A stretch of DNA of 64,000 bases from Nymphaea colorata (GCF_008831285.2 NC_045142.1:22011354-22075353); one strand, 5' to 3'. Positions 11,501 to 24,090 are shown, numbered from the stretch's first letter. Program-made: numbers and translations. The notes: a model not told the origin generated them from the letters alone.

Positions 11501-12195
11501 GGCCACAGACCAACAACTTCTTCAAGGACTCCGGCGGTTCCTGGGAAACAGAATATGGCAATTTTTTCCTCACCTGGTATTCAGGCCAGCTGACGGCTCA
11601 TGGTGACCGAGTCCTCTCTCTTGCCTCAAGAGTTTTCTGTGATTGCCCTGTAACCATCTCCGGCAAGGTCCCGCTTGTGTATAGTTGGTACAAGACTCGA
11701 TCCCATGCTGCTGAACTGACTGCAGGATTGTACAACACTGACAAGAGAAATGGCTATGACGCCATTGCCAAAATGTTTGCTGCAAATTCTGCTACATTGG
11801 TGTTACCAGGGATGGATCTCTCCGATGCCCATCGACCTGCAGAAGCCTTGTCAAGCCCGGAGTCGGTCATCTCACAGATAGAAGCAGCGTGTCTGGAGAA
11901 TGGTGTGCCCATTGCTGGGGAGAACACGCCGGCTTCGAGCGTACCGGATAATTTCACCAGGATTAAAGAGAATATGAAGAATGGTAGGTCTTGCTTAGAA
12001 GCGTTCAACTATTATAGGATGGGTGCACACTTCTTCTCGCCCGAGCACTGGCCGAAGTTCACAGAATTCTTCCGGGGCCTCGAGTTGCCTGAAAAGGATT
12101 CCGACGATCTCCCAGACAAAGAGGGGAGCCTGTCTTTCACTAATGTTGGTGCTGCTGCTGCTGAGCCGGAGAAGACATTACAGATGCAAGCATGA
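8515..12195 (+). CDS. BAM9: Chloroplast beta-amylase-like protein, BAM9 type (probably non-catalytic)
   Basis: Three coding exons, 8515-8769, 10735-11211 and 11299-12195, join in frame to 542 residues, close to the usual BAM9 length. The start is the first ATG of an Arg/Ser-rich, transit-peptide-like segment (about residues 1-80). The glycosyl hydrolase 14 domain begins near residue 86 (GRVPLYVALPLD) and contains VWWGIVE, GPNGELRYPSFP, GEFQCYDKY, FFLTWYS and AGEN. Glu255 and Glu452 align with the two catalytic glutamates (soybean Glu186 and Glu380). The mobile loop after the SFHQ position, which in active enzymes carries GGNVGD and an essential Asp, is reduced to FHATSNISLPPW (about 169-180), and the inner-loop Thr (soybean Thr342) is Pro414. 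Those losses, the plastid leader and the general sequence point to BAM9, known as a plastid protein without amylase activity that promotes leaf starch breakdown. Intron 1 (8770-10734) holds no other gene. That the protein is inactive is inference. Confidence 0.93.
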
Positions 12196-12380
12196 AGAGA
12201 CTATTTTAACTTTCTTCATGTAAATACTATGTATGTAGCTGGGGATGCTATTTTATGACAATTTAGGAATCCCTGTAAATGCCGTCGAGATGGAACCACC
12301 GGAAAATTTTTCATTCCTTATTTGTAGAATGTAGGATTAAAATGAAACTGTATGCCATTGTCCAATTATAGAATCAAATA
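12196..12380 (+). other. Probable 3' UTR of the BAM9-type gene
   Basis: The segment after the TGA is T- and A-rich with several degenerate AATAAA-like signals (for example around 12340-12375). No coding potential is visible. The exact poly(A) site cannot be set. Confidence 0.4.
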
Positions 12381-14719
12381 TACTGAGTTAAGTTTGCTGC
12401 TTATGTTGTGTCCATCCTTTTCCGACTTTCTGCTTTCGACGGTTTTCTGTCAGAATTGAATTTTTAATATGAACAAATAGTATTGTCTGGGGTTTTAGAA
12501 ACGCAGATGAGGTATCTGTAACATCCTGTCAGTGATGGGGTGTCGGTGTGTCTCAAATTTCTAACTTTGCACCGTAAATACGGAGAAGGTGCTGAAACGT
12601 CGCTTTCCCCAGCACTTGGTCACGTGTTTGTTTCAGCGTAGTATGATTGAGACAGTGTCTTAATTGTACGTTTTGGGGCTCAAAGTTTCGAAACACGCTT
12701 CGAGTGGATGTTTGATTGCCTGGAAAATTTTGGTTGGTGAAGTTATGAGTTGCATCAGCCATTGGTTATGAGTTGCGTCAGCATCAGCCATGGCAGAGGT
12801 GCAACTTTTAACTTAAGTGCCGTGTTTCGCCGTAGAAACAGAATGCTCATATGGATCAAACTAAAGGCTGTCTCTAATCTAACCATGCTTCTTGAAGGAA
12901 AGAGACTTGCCTTTCTTGTCTCAATTTTTTTTTTAGCATACCTTACTAAAAGCAGGACTAAAGAGCACCTTCTAAATAAAGCACGTTATGATTTGTTAAA
13001 CTAGCACAATAAGATTATTAGTTAACACAGACTCTTCCAAAAGGTTGTTGCATAACACGACTCAAGTACCAGTGTGGCTTGAGTATGACAACAAATAAAT
13101 TACCTTCTTTTACTTTAAATCATTGATAACATCATAGCTTTTCAACTATCGATTATTAATTGCTAGTTACATTATTCGTGGACAATTATATATACAAATA
13201 TATTTATTTACATGTATCTTTGCCGCACCGGCACCTGTGTGACATAAATATTCAATCTCTTTTACAATATGACAAATCTGCGGTGCCCTTGATGCGAAGA
13301 TCGGATAAGCTTTTTGGTCCTCAAGTCCATCATTGGGCTAAGTGGCCCGATCCATCACCACTTCCCTTTTTTCTTTTATTTTTTTTTCTTTGGAGCTTGG
13401 AATTCTTTTTTTCTTTTTTCTTTCCTGCAGATTGAAGGTTTCTAGAGATATTTTCATGTTATTTTGAAGAAAATGAGCCCAACTTGTGGATCAACTTGAC
13501 ACCCAAATTGGACAAGTAGAAAGACATCGCTTCCAAAGAGATCTACAATCTCAGCCATCCATTGTTGGCATAAACGGTCACTATCAGCGTTTGCTTATTT
13601 TTACAAAAGAAATGCATTTGATGCAATAGTATCAGTATGGGGTTTTTTTATGTCATTGTTAAGGGGCCGTTCGCCATAGAGAACAGTTTTGAAGTGGATT
13701 CATAGAATGTTGTGTTAATAGTGTTTTATAAATCGAATCGGCAAAAAACATTGTCATTGAAATTCATGTCAGACATAAAATCCATTTAAAATTGTTTTAA
13801 AAATTGAAAAAATAAAGAAAAATCATTTCAGATATTGGCCCGTAAGAAGCTGGGTCGGTCAGTACACACTAATAAATGCGGTCTATATCAGCACCATGTC
13901 GGCCAATTCTTTCAGATTTCTACTTTTACATGTCCATTCTCAAGGGAGCAACATGAGCGTAGAAAGTAACAAAAATTTTCCCCGTCCAAGTATTCGATGT
14001 CGATATCTTATGTCACATCGTGCCGGACGATGCAGATCGACATGGACAACTCTCAAGTCGTATCTGTCAGCAAACTGATACCGATATATAGCACTGAAAA
14101 TATCAGAGGAAACAGCTTGTATGGGGTCGATGTGTTAACAAATAATACAAGATATTTTTTTATTTTTCTAATATAAAAATATGAATATTGTCCGAGATGC
14201 CAGACAGTTTCGTGCCATTGCTATTATATTGTATAACATTGAGTTTTTCTTTTGGTTTTTTTTAACGGTGAGTGATTACTTTTCTACCGCTCCAAAGAGA
14301 GACCATAAAGTTTTGGTGGAGTCCTTTTGTGCATATGTTTCAGTACCTTTTACAATCCAGAAAGCATGTTTCATAACATAAACCCCCTTGAAGTGGCCGG
14401 TCCCAATGCACTACAGCCCTCAGGTCTTGACATCATTGAGTTTACTCAAAACAGTTTTAGGTCTTGGCATCATTGAGTTTACTCAAAAGTTTTGGATGGA
14501 ATGGATGGAAGAAGGAAACCATCTACCGACCTCGGCTTTTCAGATCTTCGGTTTGCCAATCGCATGATTTCATTTTTAAAGAGTTTAAATCATAAAGGAT
14601 TCATTGATATCAGATGAGGAGCTGCGTATTCATTTTTTGCAGTCTTAAATTTTAACTATATGGCATTTGAAGAAGAGTTAGATTTACAGAGTAAATAGAT
14701 TGTCAAAAACGAATTGCAA
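12381..14719. other. Intergenic spacer; nothing clear
   Basis: AT-rich sequence with T-rich runs (13360-13430) and one short tandem repeat. No coding exon, RNA gene or complete mobile element was recognised. Confidence 0.5.
14422..14490. repeat. Tandem repeat, period 37 bases, two copies
   Basis: AGGTCTTGACATCATTGAG and the bases after it recur 37 bases on with one or two changes. Confidence 0.8.
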
Positions 14720-15560
14720 ACTTTCAGGTTTTTTTTTTCCTCTGGTTCATTTGGCCAAGTAAAGATCTGTCATAAACTCTCCTGAGGGCAGCGGTAAAGC
14801 AGACGAGAAACTTCCTGACGCCCAGAGTTATGAACGAGCTCCCGTCAAGTTCAGCCTGTGAGTCGAACCTCAAATACAGTTTAAACTCAGGGCAATAGTA
14901 GTAACATGAGCAAACCAGACTGGTACAAAGGACTACGTGGAACCCAATGAAACCAAAATCAACCTGCAGATGAGTCCTGCAACTCCATGAATCATCTAGC
15001 TCGTCCAAATAGTTAGGTTGACCATATGCAGCAAACACAGCATAGTTATGAAAGAATTTTTTTCATGTCTCCCGTGTGCAAGGATACCCGAAAAACAGTT
15101 TAATTTCCACTAAGAAAAGATCGTGCCAATGTTAAGTTCAAGGACAATAACTGATCTGATCATGATAGTAAAATGTTGGACAGAAGAACAATCCACTTTA
15201 TACTCTGTTATCTTTATCAGCACCAGAAACAGGAAACTCATGCAACTGCCAAGTTCGGCAGAAAAGACATACAGCCCCGAAGGTCAGGAATTTCCATAAA
15301 AGGTTTTGACCATAGGTTTAGAATGAAAGTAGATTGTGATACTTCCAAAAGTTTATGTACACCACAAATACAAGTGCGTGCATGCATACATGCAGTCATG
15401 TTATACAGCCAGTGAGGAACCAACAACCAGAAAGGAGCTTGGACATTGATATCCTGTTGCAGTCGCCCATTTGCATCCTCGCAAGAAAATTTTGAGGCCA
15501 CGAGATCCTTGACAACAACCAACAAATTAGCCAGAATCACAAGATAATGATGACGACTTC
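14720..15560 (-). other. Transcript-like segment downstream of TLP (possible spliced 3' UTR)
   Basis: The stretch is more balanced in composition than the spacer around it, lacks obvious repeats and reads on the minus strand like an untranslated gene end, including an open frame of 104 codons (15038-14724) and one of 100 codons (15540-15238) that I cannot match to any family. The TLP stop codon is followed after two bases by a good donor (AAG|GTAAGG at 16661-16660), which would suit a 3'-UTR intron leading here. The acceptor is not fixed. It could also be a separate non-coding RNA or gene relic. Confidence 0.25.
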
Positions 15561-16600
15561 AATGAAAATATTACAAGATGATCATGATGACAAATATTCA
15601 AAAATATTTCTATGCTGGTTGATCTTTCAGGACTAATTTTATCTAAAAAAAATATTTTCTCCATGCTATTGGTTGACTCTTATGCTGCTTCTCTTATCTC
15701 CCCCGTCTTGCTTAATTGTACCTGGTAATGAAGCTTTTAGAAAAAGTAAAAGTGAAAGGAGAAAGGGTTTACAAAAAATGACAAAGAAAGTGTGGTAAAA
15801 CAAATAAACTATAGGAAGGTTAGCAAAAGGTTCCGAAAAGCAAAGTGCAAGCGAACTGCTAGCTAATGCCTAATGAAACAGGCACTTCATTGTGAATTTG
15901 CTTGAACGGAATTGTTCTGCATCAGAATACATGCTGTAGAAATTAGGTCCTCATAACTGAAACATTTGACTCTTTGCTGGTGCATCATTAAGGAACTTGG
16001 AAATATATGCCCATTTTTCTAAAATATAATAACAGTTACCTATCATTCAGAATTTCAGACTACTTTCGCAGGAGAACATACAAAGGAGGTCCACACATTT
16101 TTGTCAACCTCTACCTTTAGTTCTTTTTTGAAGTCTATTTTTTGCATCACTGCCATTATGCATGAATAGCAAATTTTAGATCAGCATGGAGCTAGAGTTT
16201 TTGCTCCAATGCTGCTAACATCTAGTTTCAAAAAGTCTTTTAGCGATCCACATCAAAAAACACAAGCAGATTCCAATTTAAAATTATTCATACTGATAAT
16301 AACTTAAAACTTTCCTCAAGCAAGTGGTACTACTAACAAAGTTCCTTTTAGATGGAATCTGGAGAGATCAAACAACTAATGGATAAAAACTTTGGACCAC
16401 AAGTCACAAGAACATTCTGGAAAAAGGAGAATTCAGATATGGCTGCTGTAGTATATTTTTCCAAGTTTAGAATCCAGCTATGCATCTTTAAGTCTGCCAA
16501 TTCTTTTGAGAAAGATGAACACTTTGTTCTAACATATTTCATACTTCACGTATTTAATAACCAGCAACTTTAGTCATCATCAAAATCAGGGATGGATACA
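15561..16600. other. AT-rich DNA downstream of the TLP stop
   Basis: No coding exon was recognised. If the TLP transcript has a 3'-UTR intron, this is part of it. Short open frames here are unmatched. Confidence 0.4.
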
Positions 16601-16663
16601 CCACCTATATGAAAACAAAGACAACTGGACAAATGAATCCATAAATAAGATGTCACCTTACCT

Positions 16664-19600
16664 TTACTCGCATGCAATCTTGGTGTCGAAGCTGCTGAGG
16701 CATATGGCAAAAGCTTGAAAAGCAGAAAGAGGATATCTATAGTCCATTGTGAATGAGTCCTTTGCCACTTTGCCAAATTGCAGTAAAACCTTATCATGAT
16801 CATGAGCCATTTGTGTGTTTTCAGGTGCTGCAACAAGTTGGAAGTTCTTCACAGAAGCAACAGTTACACGTCCCCGAAAATTTAAGCACCAACACTGAAG
16901 TTGTTCATGCCATCTTGGTGCCTTATTTTTTAGTACAAGATGGCTGTCTTTTGCATCACTTCGGCTGGACAATGGAGCTGAGAATGAACTTTCTGACTGA
17001 GTGGACTTAGATCGTGGTAAATGATAAGATGAAAAGGAATCGATGCTATTCAGAAGGAATTCAGTCTGTGTTGGAGCAACTCCCCCAGGTTCAACAGCAC
17101 TTGCTGGGATGCCATCCATAACACAAAGCATTCTTCTTGGGCCCCTGGTTTAGACAATTGAACGTGTACATCATTCAAGAACAATAAAAGTGGGACATTG
17201 TGATAGATCAAAACTAATAGGAATTAACAAGACCAAAATTTACAGCTAATGGGAACTGAGGTACTATAAGAAGGTTCTTTTCCCTGATCTCTTCAATATT
17301 ACCAGGAACAGAAACTTCTAATTTAGAGGATACAAGTAATAAAGTTGGATCACTCTATACACAACAGAATACTGGGAGACTGTTTAAAATATTAACTGAA
17401 TTAGCATTTTCACCACATGAAGAATCAGCAAGTTTATTTTCTAACAAGCAATTTTAATTAGCAATCTCACTCTAAAAAATGTCGACTTGTAACCATTTTC
17501 ACATCACCTTTAAGCATAGCCTCAAATAATTAGAACATCAATGGTATCAAAAAAATAATTTTACTTCCAAACATTCAAAAGATACGCAGAAATTAACAAG
17601 GCAATTCATGTTTGGAGAACAAAAGGGTTACAACTAATAACTAACATGAAATCCTTCAATTTAACAATACTAACAAAATGGCAGCAAACTGTAGGCCATT
17701 TATTACATAAAAACATCCATATCTTCTGGCGTTTAGGCAACTCAGTAAGTTAATCTCATATGTAGTACCACCACAATCACAGAGCAAAAGAACTTAAAGG
17801 TCACCAATTACATTAATTACGCAGCTCATGAAGTTAAGTTCATACCTTGCTCCCAGGACGTTCAGCTCATATGAAATATGGGCAACTGTGTAGTTTCCTG
17901 CAGGAACCCTTGGTGAGACTTGCTTCAAGCCAACCAACCGAGAAGAACGGCTTTTTTTCACTATAGCTCCAGCATGAGGAGGCTGGGCATCATACACAGT
18001 AAACTTGGTCCCCAAGAAATTTGATCTGCAAAACAAAAAAAAAAAAGTTAAATTTCAAATTGATACCATGAATTGATGGGAGACACACTACAACAGGAAG
18101 GAAATAAACAAGGACCTTTCCACACTATTTAAGATGAAAACTGTGTCACCTACTACTTGTATGTGCCACATATTTGTTTATATCTCACAGGATGACTGCA
18201 AGATATAATGAGCACACCTTTCCTACCTAAGAAGATAAATAAATACAATTTGTGTGTGCTCAAAAGTTACAAGCTTTACATGTGAAGCCAATCCAAAATC
18301 CAAATCTTATGCATTTTCTGGGGAAATAAAATGTTGATAGGCATTAATCTTGCAATAGCAATTCAAGAACAGGAAATAACATACTAGAGGAATTGTCTGT
18401 TTTCTCATGATACTATGAAAATTGAAAAGCCTATTCCAAAGTAAAATGGCAGCAAATATTATTGTGATCTTATAAGAAACAGAAAATTTCAAAATACGCA
18501 GATGGGACAATATAGAACTCAATCTTCACAAGCGGAACAACGTCTGGGACTTACCTTAACTTTCCTATATAGGTACCACTGCCCTTGGACATGTCTCCAG
18601 CATCTAAAGAGATAACGTAGTCAGTGTAGGTTGGGCGACGAACCCTGCATGCTGCAAGAAGGAACTTCCCATTTTCCGCCAATGCTACAGGAAGGAAATT
18701 TACAGGTCAAAAACAGATTTCAAAATATGTGAAGGACAGTTGAATTAACAAGCTACCAGACATAAAAAATAAATAAATTGTTTAGGGTTACAATCAGCTG
18801 CAAATCCATAACACCCAACTTGTTGGAAAACTCAACCAAGTAAACCACAATCAATAGCTCAGTAATCTCCTGGATAATAAGATAGTGTGGTACAAATTAG
18901 AAACATAGTTGTCATAGTCAGAAATCAGACTTAGGCCCACTAAGGCCCTAGAAGGATCAGCCTTTTTGAGTCAGTCCAAGTCAGTCAACCAAAATAATAT
19001 TAGTGAGGCCAGCAAGAGGATTTACATACACAGGGAGATATACTATATGCATACACTGAAATAAAGAAAACCTATATAGTATATGTTTATATAACAAAAA
19101 CTACACATACACACAGAATATTTAGAGTACATATGCCAGTGAGTGTATGTGTGTTTGTGCGTCATAAACACAGATAGTTATTGAAAAGAAACCTATGTAA
19201 GTTAAAGGAAAACTATAAAAAGAAAAATTCTTAGTAACTGTTTACATTTACATTTGATGGTTCAAATTGTACTTGCTTAAAAGATGCACTTTGAGGCTAG
19301 TCATTCAACAAGTAGTCCCATCATGGGCCCAACCGACTAATCCCAGGGACTAGTTGGTTGACTAGTGGCTAAGACGCCTAAGCGACTAGTCAGACTGATA
19401 CTCCATAAGTTGACAAGTAAGGCTTCAAGTGAAAATAAAGAATGAGAAAACGGGGCCAATTACAGTCAATAGTACTACAAGTATATACCTATCTCCTCTC
19501 TGTACATGATTCATAAAAGAGAATGAAATAAGCAAGATAAAACAATATTACTATAGGAGTATTGGTTACACTGCTCAGAAAGCAAAATAAATATTGCAAT

Positions 19601-20772
19601 TCAAAATTGAGAAAGTTTCTTCAATCAATGCATAAGCAGAGCCAACAGAGACAGGTCGAACATGCAAGTGCATGAGAACAATGCTATAGCCAACCTTGAG
19701 CCAGACCAAGATAAAGACGATATGTATGAGCAACACGATCCCTTTTTATGTAACATTGCACAAGGTTGTCTCTTGGACCAGGCTGCAGAACACAAAAACG
19801 TCAATCTGTGAGCAAATATGGAAGCGAGTGAAATATGAATACAGTGAATTGTGAACAGGGATACAATCACGAGTTCACCTTCAGGATGTTCTAATAGAAT
19901 CTTCATCCTAATGAATATGCATAGAAAATTAGGGATATTATAGAAGGCAAAAATAAGAAAATAAAAGTTAAATGTGCCAGTTAATATCTGGTCTACTTCT
20001 TCAAGGAGTGGATATTCTAGAGAACTATCAGTTAATTGAATGTAACACAGACAACAAGACAGACTCAAGACCTCCGAATACCAAACTGTGGTACGAGCTA
20101 GTAATGTGGAACTCTGTTGATTAAGCTCTAATATGCCATTGTTTCTGAATGTTATGATAATTATATAACAGTTTTCTCACCATTTCTTCCACGTATGACG
20201 TATCTAGTGTCTGTTCTATGCCCCTTTTTAGTTTAACTCAAATAAAGCACCAATCAACAAACTTTGACAAAAACAATATTATAAAAATTTGAGCATTTTC
20301 CAATCAACTAAGAAACTAAGATGTCCGAGCAAATGTTTCATTTTCTTCAGCTATAAGTTCATCAAATGAAAATGTTGTTGCGTTACAAGATCTTTGGAGT
20401 TCCGCTAACCTGCTTCAAAGAGATGGGAAATGTCAGCTTGCCCGATAGCTCCGGAGTCTTCACAACTTCCTTGGTTATCACCCTCCAACTCCTGCAAACA
20501 CCTGCACAGGCGATCACATGCTTCCTCGGTGGCCATGTCTCCTCCGCCGCCTCGACCCTCAATATCACATCCCTCAGCAGCTCAGGCGGCAGATTAGCCC
20601 AACAGCTCTGTTTGGCATCTTCGATCGGTCCGTGGGTGCCGTCAACGGTGAATTCAGAGCTCTCACTCTGAAATTTAGACCTTGAACCATGACCCCATTT
20701 CCCGTCGAATCCCTTCTTCGACATACCCCCGATTTCTCCCTTCATTTCCTGGATTATACTCCTAAAAGACAT
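16664..20772 (-). CDS. TULP: Tubby-like F-box protein (TLP)
   Basis: Five coding exons on the minus strand, 20772-20410, 19782-19695, 18684-18555, 18025-17846 and 17144-16664, join in frame to 413 residues, normal for plant TLPs. The start MSFRSI matches the usual TLP N terminus; a longer frame upstream begins with a non-ATG codon. The F-box spans about 57-112 ([18 protein letters not shown], then CAGVCRSWR). The tubby domain runs from about 115 to the end, with [65 protein letters not shown] and the C-terminal SFDTKIACE that is almost invariant in the family. Arg164 and Arg166 lie where mouse tubby binds PtdIns(4,5)P2. Family role: membrane-tethered adaptors that can join SCF E3 ligases through SKP1-like proteins and act in ABA or stress signalling. 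The role of this copy is inferred. Confidence 0.96.
18905..19427. repeat. Dispersed repeat in TLP intron 2
   Basis: It starts ATAGTTGTCATAGTC, ends GTTGACAAGTAAGGC and carries CTAGTCAGAC/GACTAGT-type words. The start and end form a weak inverted repeat around GTTGTCA. It is similar in ends and content to 38500-38812. Confidence 0.45.
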
Positions 20773-21500
20773 TAGCCTCCCTCTTCTCCCCAGCCCCCAA
20801 TCAAATTCAACCCCAGGAAAGCACCCAAAAAGCAACTTTAAGCTTCAATCCGATACATTTACACAAGATTTCGTGATGGTACTATATATTTACAGACATA
20901 AATTACAAACATTCCGCAAAAAGAACTATAAGGACCCTAAGAAAAATCATCCTTTCGTTTCCTCGACCAAATTTACAACACCCACTTGCCAAAACCACAA
21001 GGAAATTTGTAAAAAAAATCCGTCCATCTCGACTTAAAACCTTTCGGAAGACTTTAATCTTCCAGAACAATTTCAAGCACACACCACCAATCTGTTTCAG
21101 GATCAAGAATCTCCAAGGACCATCAACTTCAAATTCGGAAACTCCCTTCCAAACGCTTTAAAATCGCCGAGAATGAAAGGATTCACCACGAAAAGATGAT
21201 CCTCTCATTCCCAGCCAAAGACCCAAAATCCAAACCCAAAAAATGTAGAGAAACACACGTACTAACTCAGATACCCAACCAAAAACTCCTGAAATTCAAA
21301 CACAAATACACAACAGGATCACTCTTCGCATACAACAGCCCCCATTCTCCCTCAAAACTCCATGGAAAAGGCCAGCCCATCAAAACAATAACAGGAGAAA
21401 AAAAAAATAAAGCTCCCAATCACCAAACCAGGAAAGGAAGAAGCCTAGTTGGATATGTCTAGCCGATCCCCCTCTTGTTATTCCAGATAGACTTGTGTAA
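20773..21500 (-). other. Long 5' leader/promoter of the TLP gene
   Basis: Upstream of the ATG at 20772 the minus strand runs about 700 bases without a repeat or a recognisable coding exon. It is rich in T and G in the sense direction, with several upstream ATGs, as often seen in TLP leaders, which may carry an intron. An acceptor-like T-rich tract ending in CAG lies near 21290. No precise transcription start can be given. Confidence 0.4.
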
Positions 21501-21849
21501 GATCACAGCAAGATTGCAGAATCAGCACACCTTTCATTCTGGCAAGAGAAAAGGGTCTCGCCAAAATAGGCAGGTGTGGCTGTAACGTTGTAATGACAAC
21601 GTATTAATTATTACTGATCATGGTTAAGCACATCTCCCCCTAATTACCATTTTATCCCTCAAATTTACTTAATCAACAGGACAGCCCTCCGTCCAACGTG
21701 GGTCCGGGTCACCGGCTGACCCTACCTTGTTGTGGCTCGCATATGGATCGTGGCTGGGTCCATTAAGGTTGTCAAATATTTGACTAGGTCCGGTTTTCAG
21801 GGCATTCCGGACTGGGATTGTGCTGTTCCGGCGATGGCTGTGCTATAAC

Positions 21850-22460
21850 TTGATCAGCTCGACTTGACTCTGAGCTAAGTCAACCTCAAACTAGATCAGC
21901 TCGACTCGGCTCGATAGATCAAGTCCAGCCTCGAGATCAGCTTGTTCAGGTTCGTTTGCCAACATCTCATTCGATTTGATCTCTTTTCTTTGTTTTATGT
22001 TTGAAAGAAACTCGACTCGGCTCGAGCTCGATTTCAATAGCTCGAGCTTGACTCGTTCGAGTTCTTAAAACTCGAACTCAAGTGGATTCGGCCCGATAAA
22101 GCTCAAGCTGAAGATTGGCTTGAGCCGAGCCAAGCATTTCACTAAAAATATATTTTTTTTAAAGCAAGAGGCGGTATATATATAGACTTGACATGTATCC
22201 TCCCACGTACGTGTACCCATTTGAGCAATCTTTTTGTTTTTTTGATAATTTTATGAGACGTATTTTATATTTTTTTTTTCCATGCTTATCCGAGTTTAAC
22301 CGAGACTAACCCACTTAACTCGAGCTTTACTCCTTTAGGTTTTTGGAGTTAATTTCTTAACTCGAACTCAAATAATTTAATAAATGAGTTGAGTTCGAGT
22401 CAAGTTTGTCTAGCGAGTTATAGTCGAGCTCGAGTTAGCTCCTCTTATTGAACAGCCTTA
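21850..22460. repeat. CTCGA-rich dispersed repeat, second copy
   Basis: The same vocabulary (CTCGACTCGGCTCGA, GAGCTCGAGTTAGCTC) covers about 600 bases between the TLP leader and the SINE at 22485. It is non-coding. Confidence 0.55.
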
Positions 22461-22484
22461 ATTATATCAGACACCGGTCCGAGG

Positions 22485-22700
22485 GGCATAGCTCAAATGG
22501 GTGAATTTGGGGCATGTTATGGAACGTGTCGTGAAGTATTTATGGTTCAACCTGTGAGGGTTATTTTTTTGTATCATAAGGAGATGGGTCGTATGTGCAA
22601 ATTGAAGTATGTAGAAATCTCACTACCTCGTACCAGAATGTGGGGGCAAGGAAAAAGAAAAGGGCTTCGGCTCTCTGACTTGAGAGTGTCATTATTCCTT
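22485..22700 (+). mobile_element. tRNA-derived SINE
   Basis: The element starts with GGGGCATAGCTCAAATGGG, which contains a good RNA polymerase III A-box (TAGCTCAAATGGG). A B-box-like GGTTCAACCTG follows about 45 bases later. The body (around 22580-22690) resembles the sequence at 62390-62510, so the two look like copies of one family. The 83-codon open frame over it is incidental. Confidence 0.6.
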
Positions 22701-23787
22701 TCGTCTGGCCAATGCCAGAGCCAGAAAATTTTGGCTGAGAAGCATTAACCAGTTTCTAGCTTCATGAGTGTTTGCGAGGCATTAACCTAGGTCTGGTGTG
22801 AGCACCAGATGTGGCTGGACCAAGGTTCAACTCAATCATAGTAAAAGATTTTAAGAGCTGGTGCGGGCAGTGGCCTATTCCGGTCACAACAATACCTTTG
22901 TTACTACTTTTACCTGAAGTTTATTTATCTTTTAAAATAGGCACAAAAACATGATAAAGAGAGGCAAAAGTCAGTAAAGAATAAAATGGTGTCACTGTCT
23001 TTTGGTGCGATAATAAAGGTTCATTGATAAAAATGCATATGCGTCAATGAAAATGGCTATTACTGACGTGAATCTCAGCTTAAAAAAAAAATAGAAAAGG
23101 GGGTAAGACATTGGTACAAGGTTTTACTGATGCAAGCGGCAGCGTCAGTAATATTTGTGACTCGAACAATAGCAGTTTACATGTTTGCCTAAGGTTTTAT
23201 GACGCAAGCTACTTTTTATCTTAAAGTTTTATATTTGGAAAAAAAAAAAAGGCAACTATATGCACAACATGCCAAACTACAACTATTGTATTTATTAGTT
23301 GTGGTTGGAAGAGGAGTTCAAAAATATCTGCTCATTAAATCCAAACACTTCAACTTCTAACAAGTTTGGTGGGCAGCAAAACAGAATTATAATGATGTAG
23401 GGTGGTGCATTTGAGCACCAAAGTCCAAAAAAAATAAAATAAAATAAAATCTAGCTTCATACAGATCCAAATTTGTCATCTTAATAATGGAAATTGGTAA
23501 CTATCAAATGTTTATATGTTAAGTTATGATGGGAATTGTTGGGGTCATTGATTTTTAAAAAAAATAGAGAGTGAGGATTAAGTTAAAAAAATGAAAATCC
23601 AGTTATATATCGACTATGTTTGTCCTAGTCCTAATTATCTTTTGACAGGGTTATGTTTTGTTACTGTTCTTGTTAAGCAAGACTTTACTTTTCCCTACCC
23701 CGTTACAGAAAAATATTTTCACATACATTTTCTTACTTGATCAAAACAATTTACATGCACATTCAGAGATTGCCAGATGATTTAAAA

Positions 23788-24090
23788 TATTATGCCCGTA
23801 AGCCTGGGCATCAGGCCCGGGTACTCAACGGGTACCCGGTACCCGGCCCAATAATGTATCAGGCTGGCCTGGTTCAATTTGACGGGACCCGATTCAGTTT
23901 GATTTATTTTTTGTATAATTTTTATATAACATTGATATGTATTTTATTATTAAAAATGTATTTTATATTCAAAAATTTTATTTTATATTTTTTAAAAATA
24001 TTTTTTTTTATTTTAACTGGGCCAAGCCTGGACCCGGGCTCGGGTTTTAAGCATCGGCCAGCCTGGCCCGATGCCCAGGACCATATGCAG
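23788..24090. mobile_element. GGGCC-rich terminal inverted-repeat element
   Basis: Left end GCCTGGGCATCAGGCC and, reversed, right end TCCTGGGCATCGGGCC form a long inverted repeat rich in CCCGG/GGCCC around an AT-rich core. The type of arm recalls the 634-bp element at 30066. No clear target duplication was found. The 130-codon open frame across it is incidental. Confidence 0.55.
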
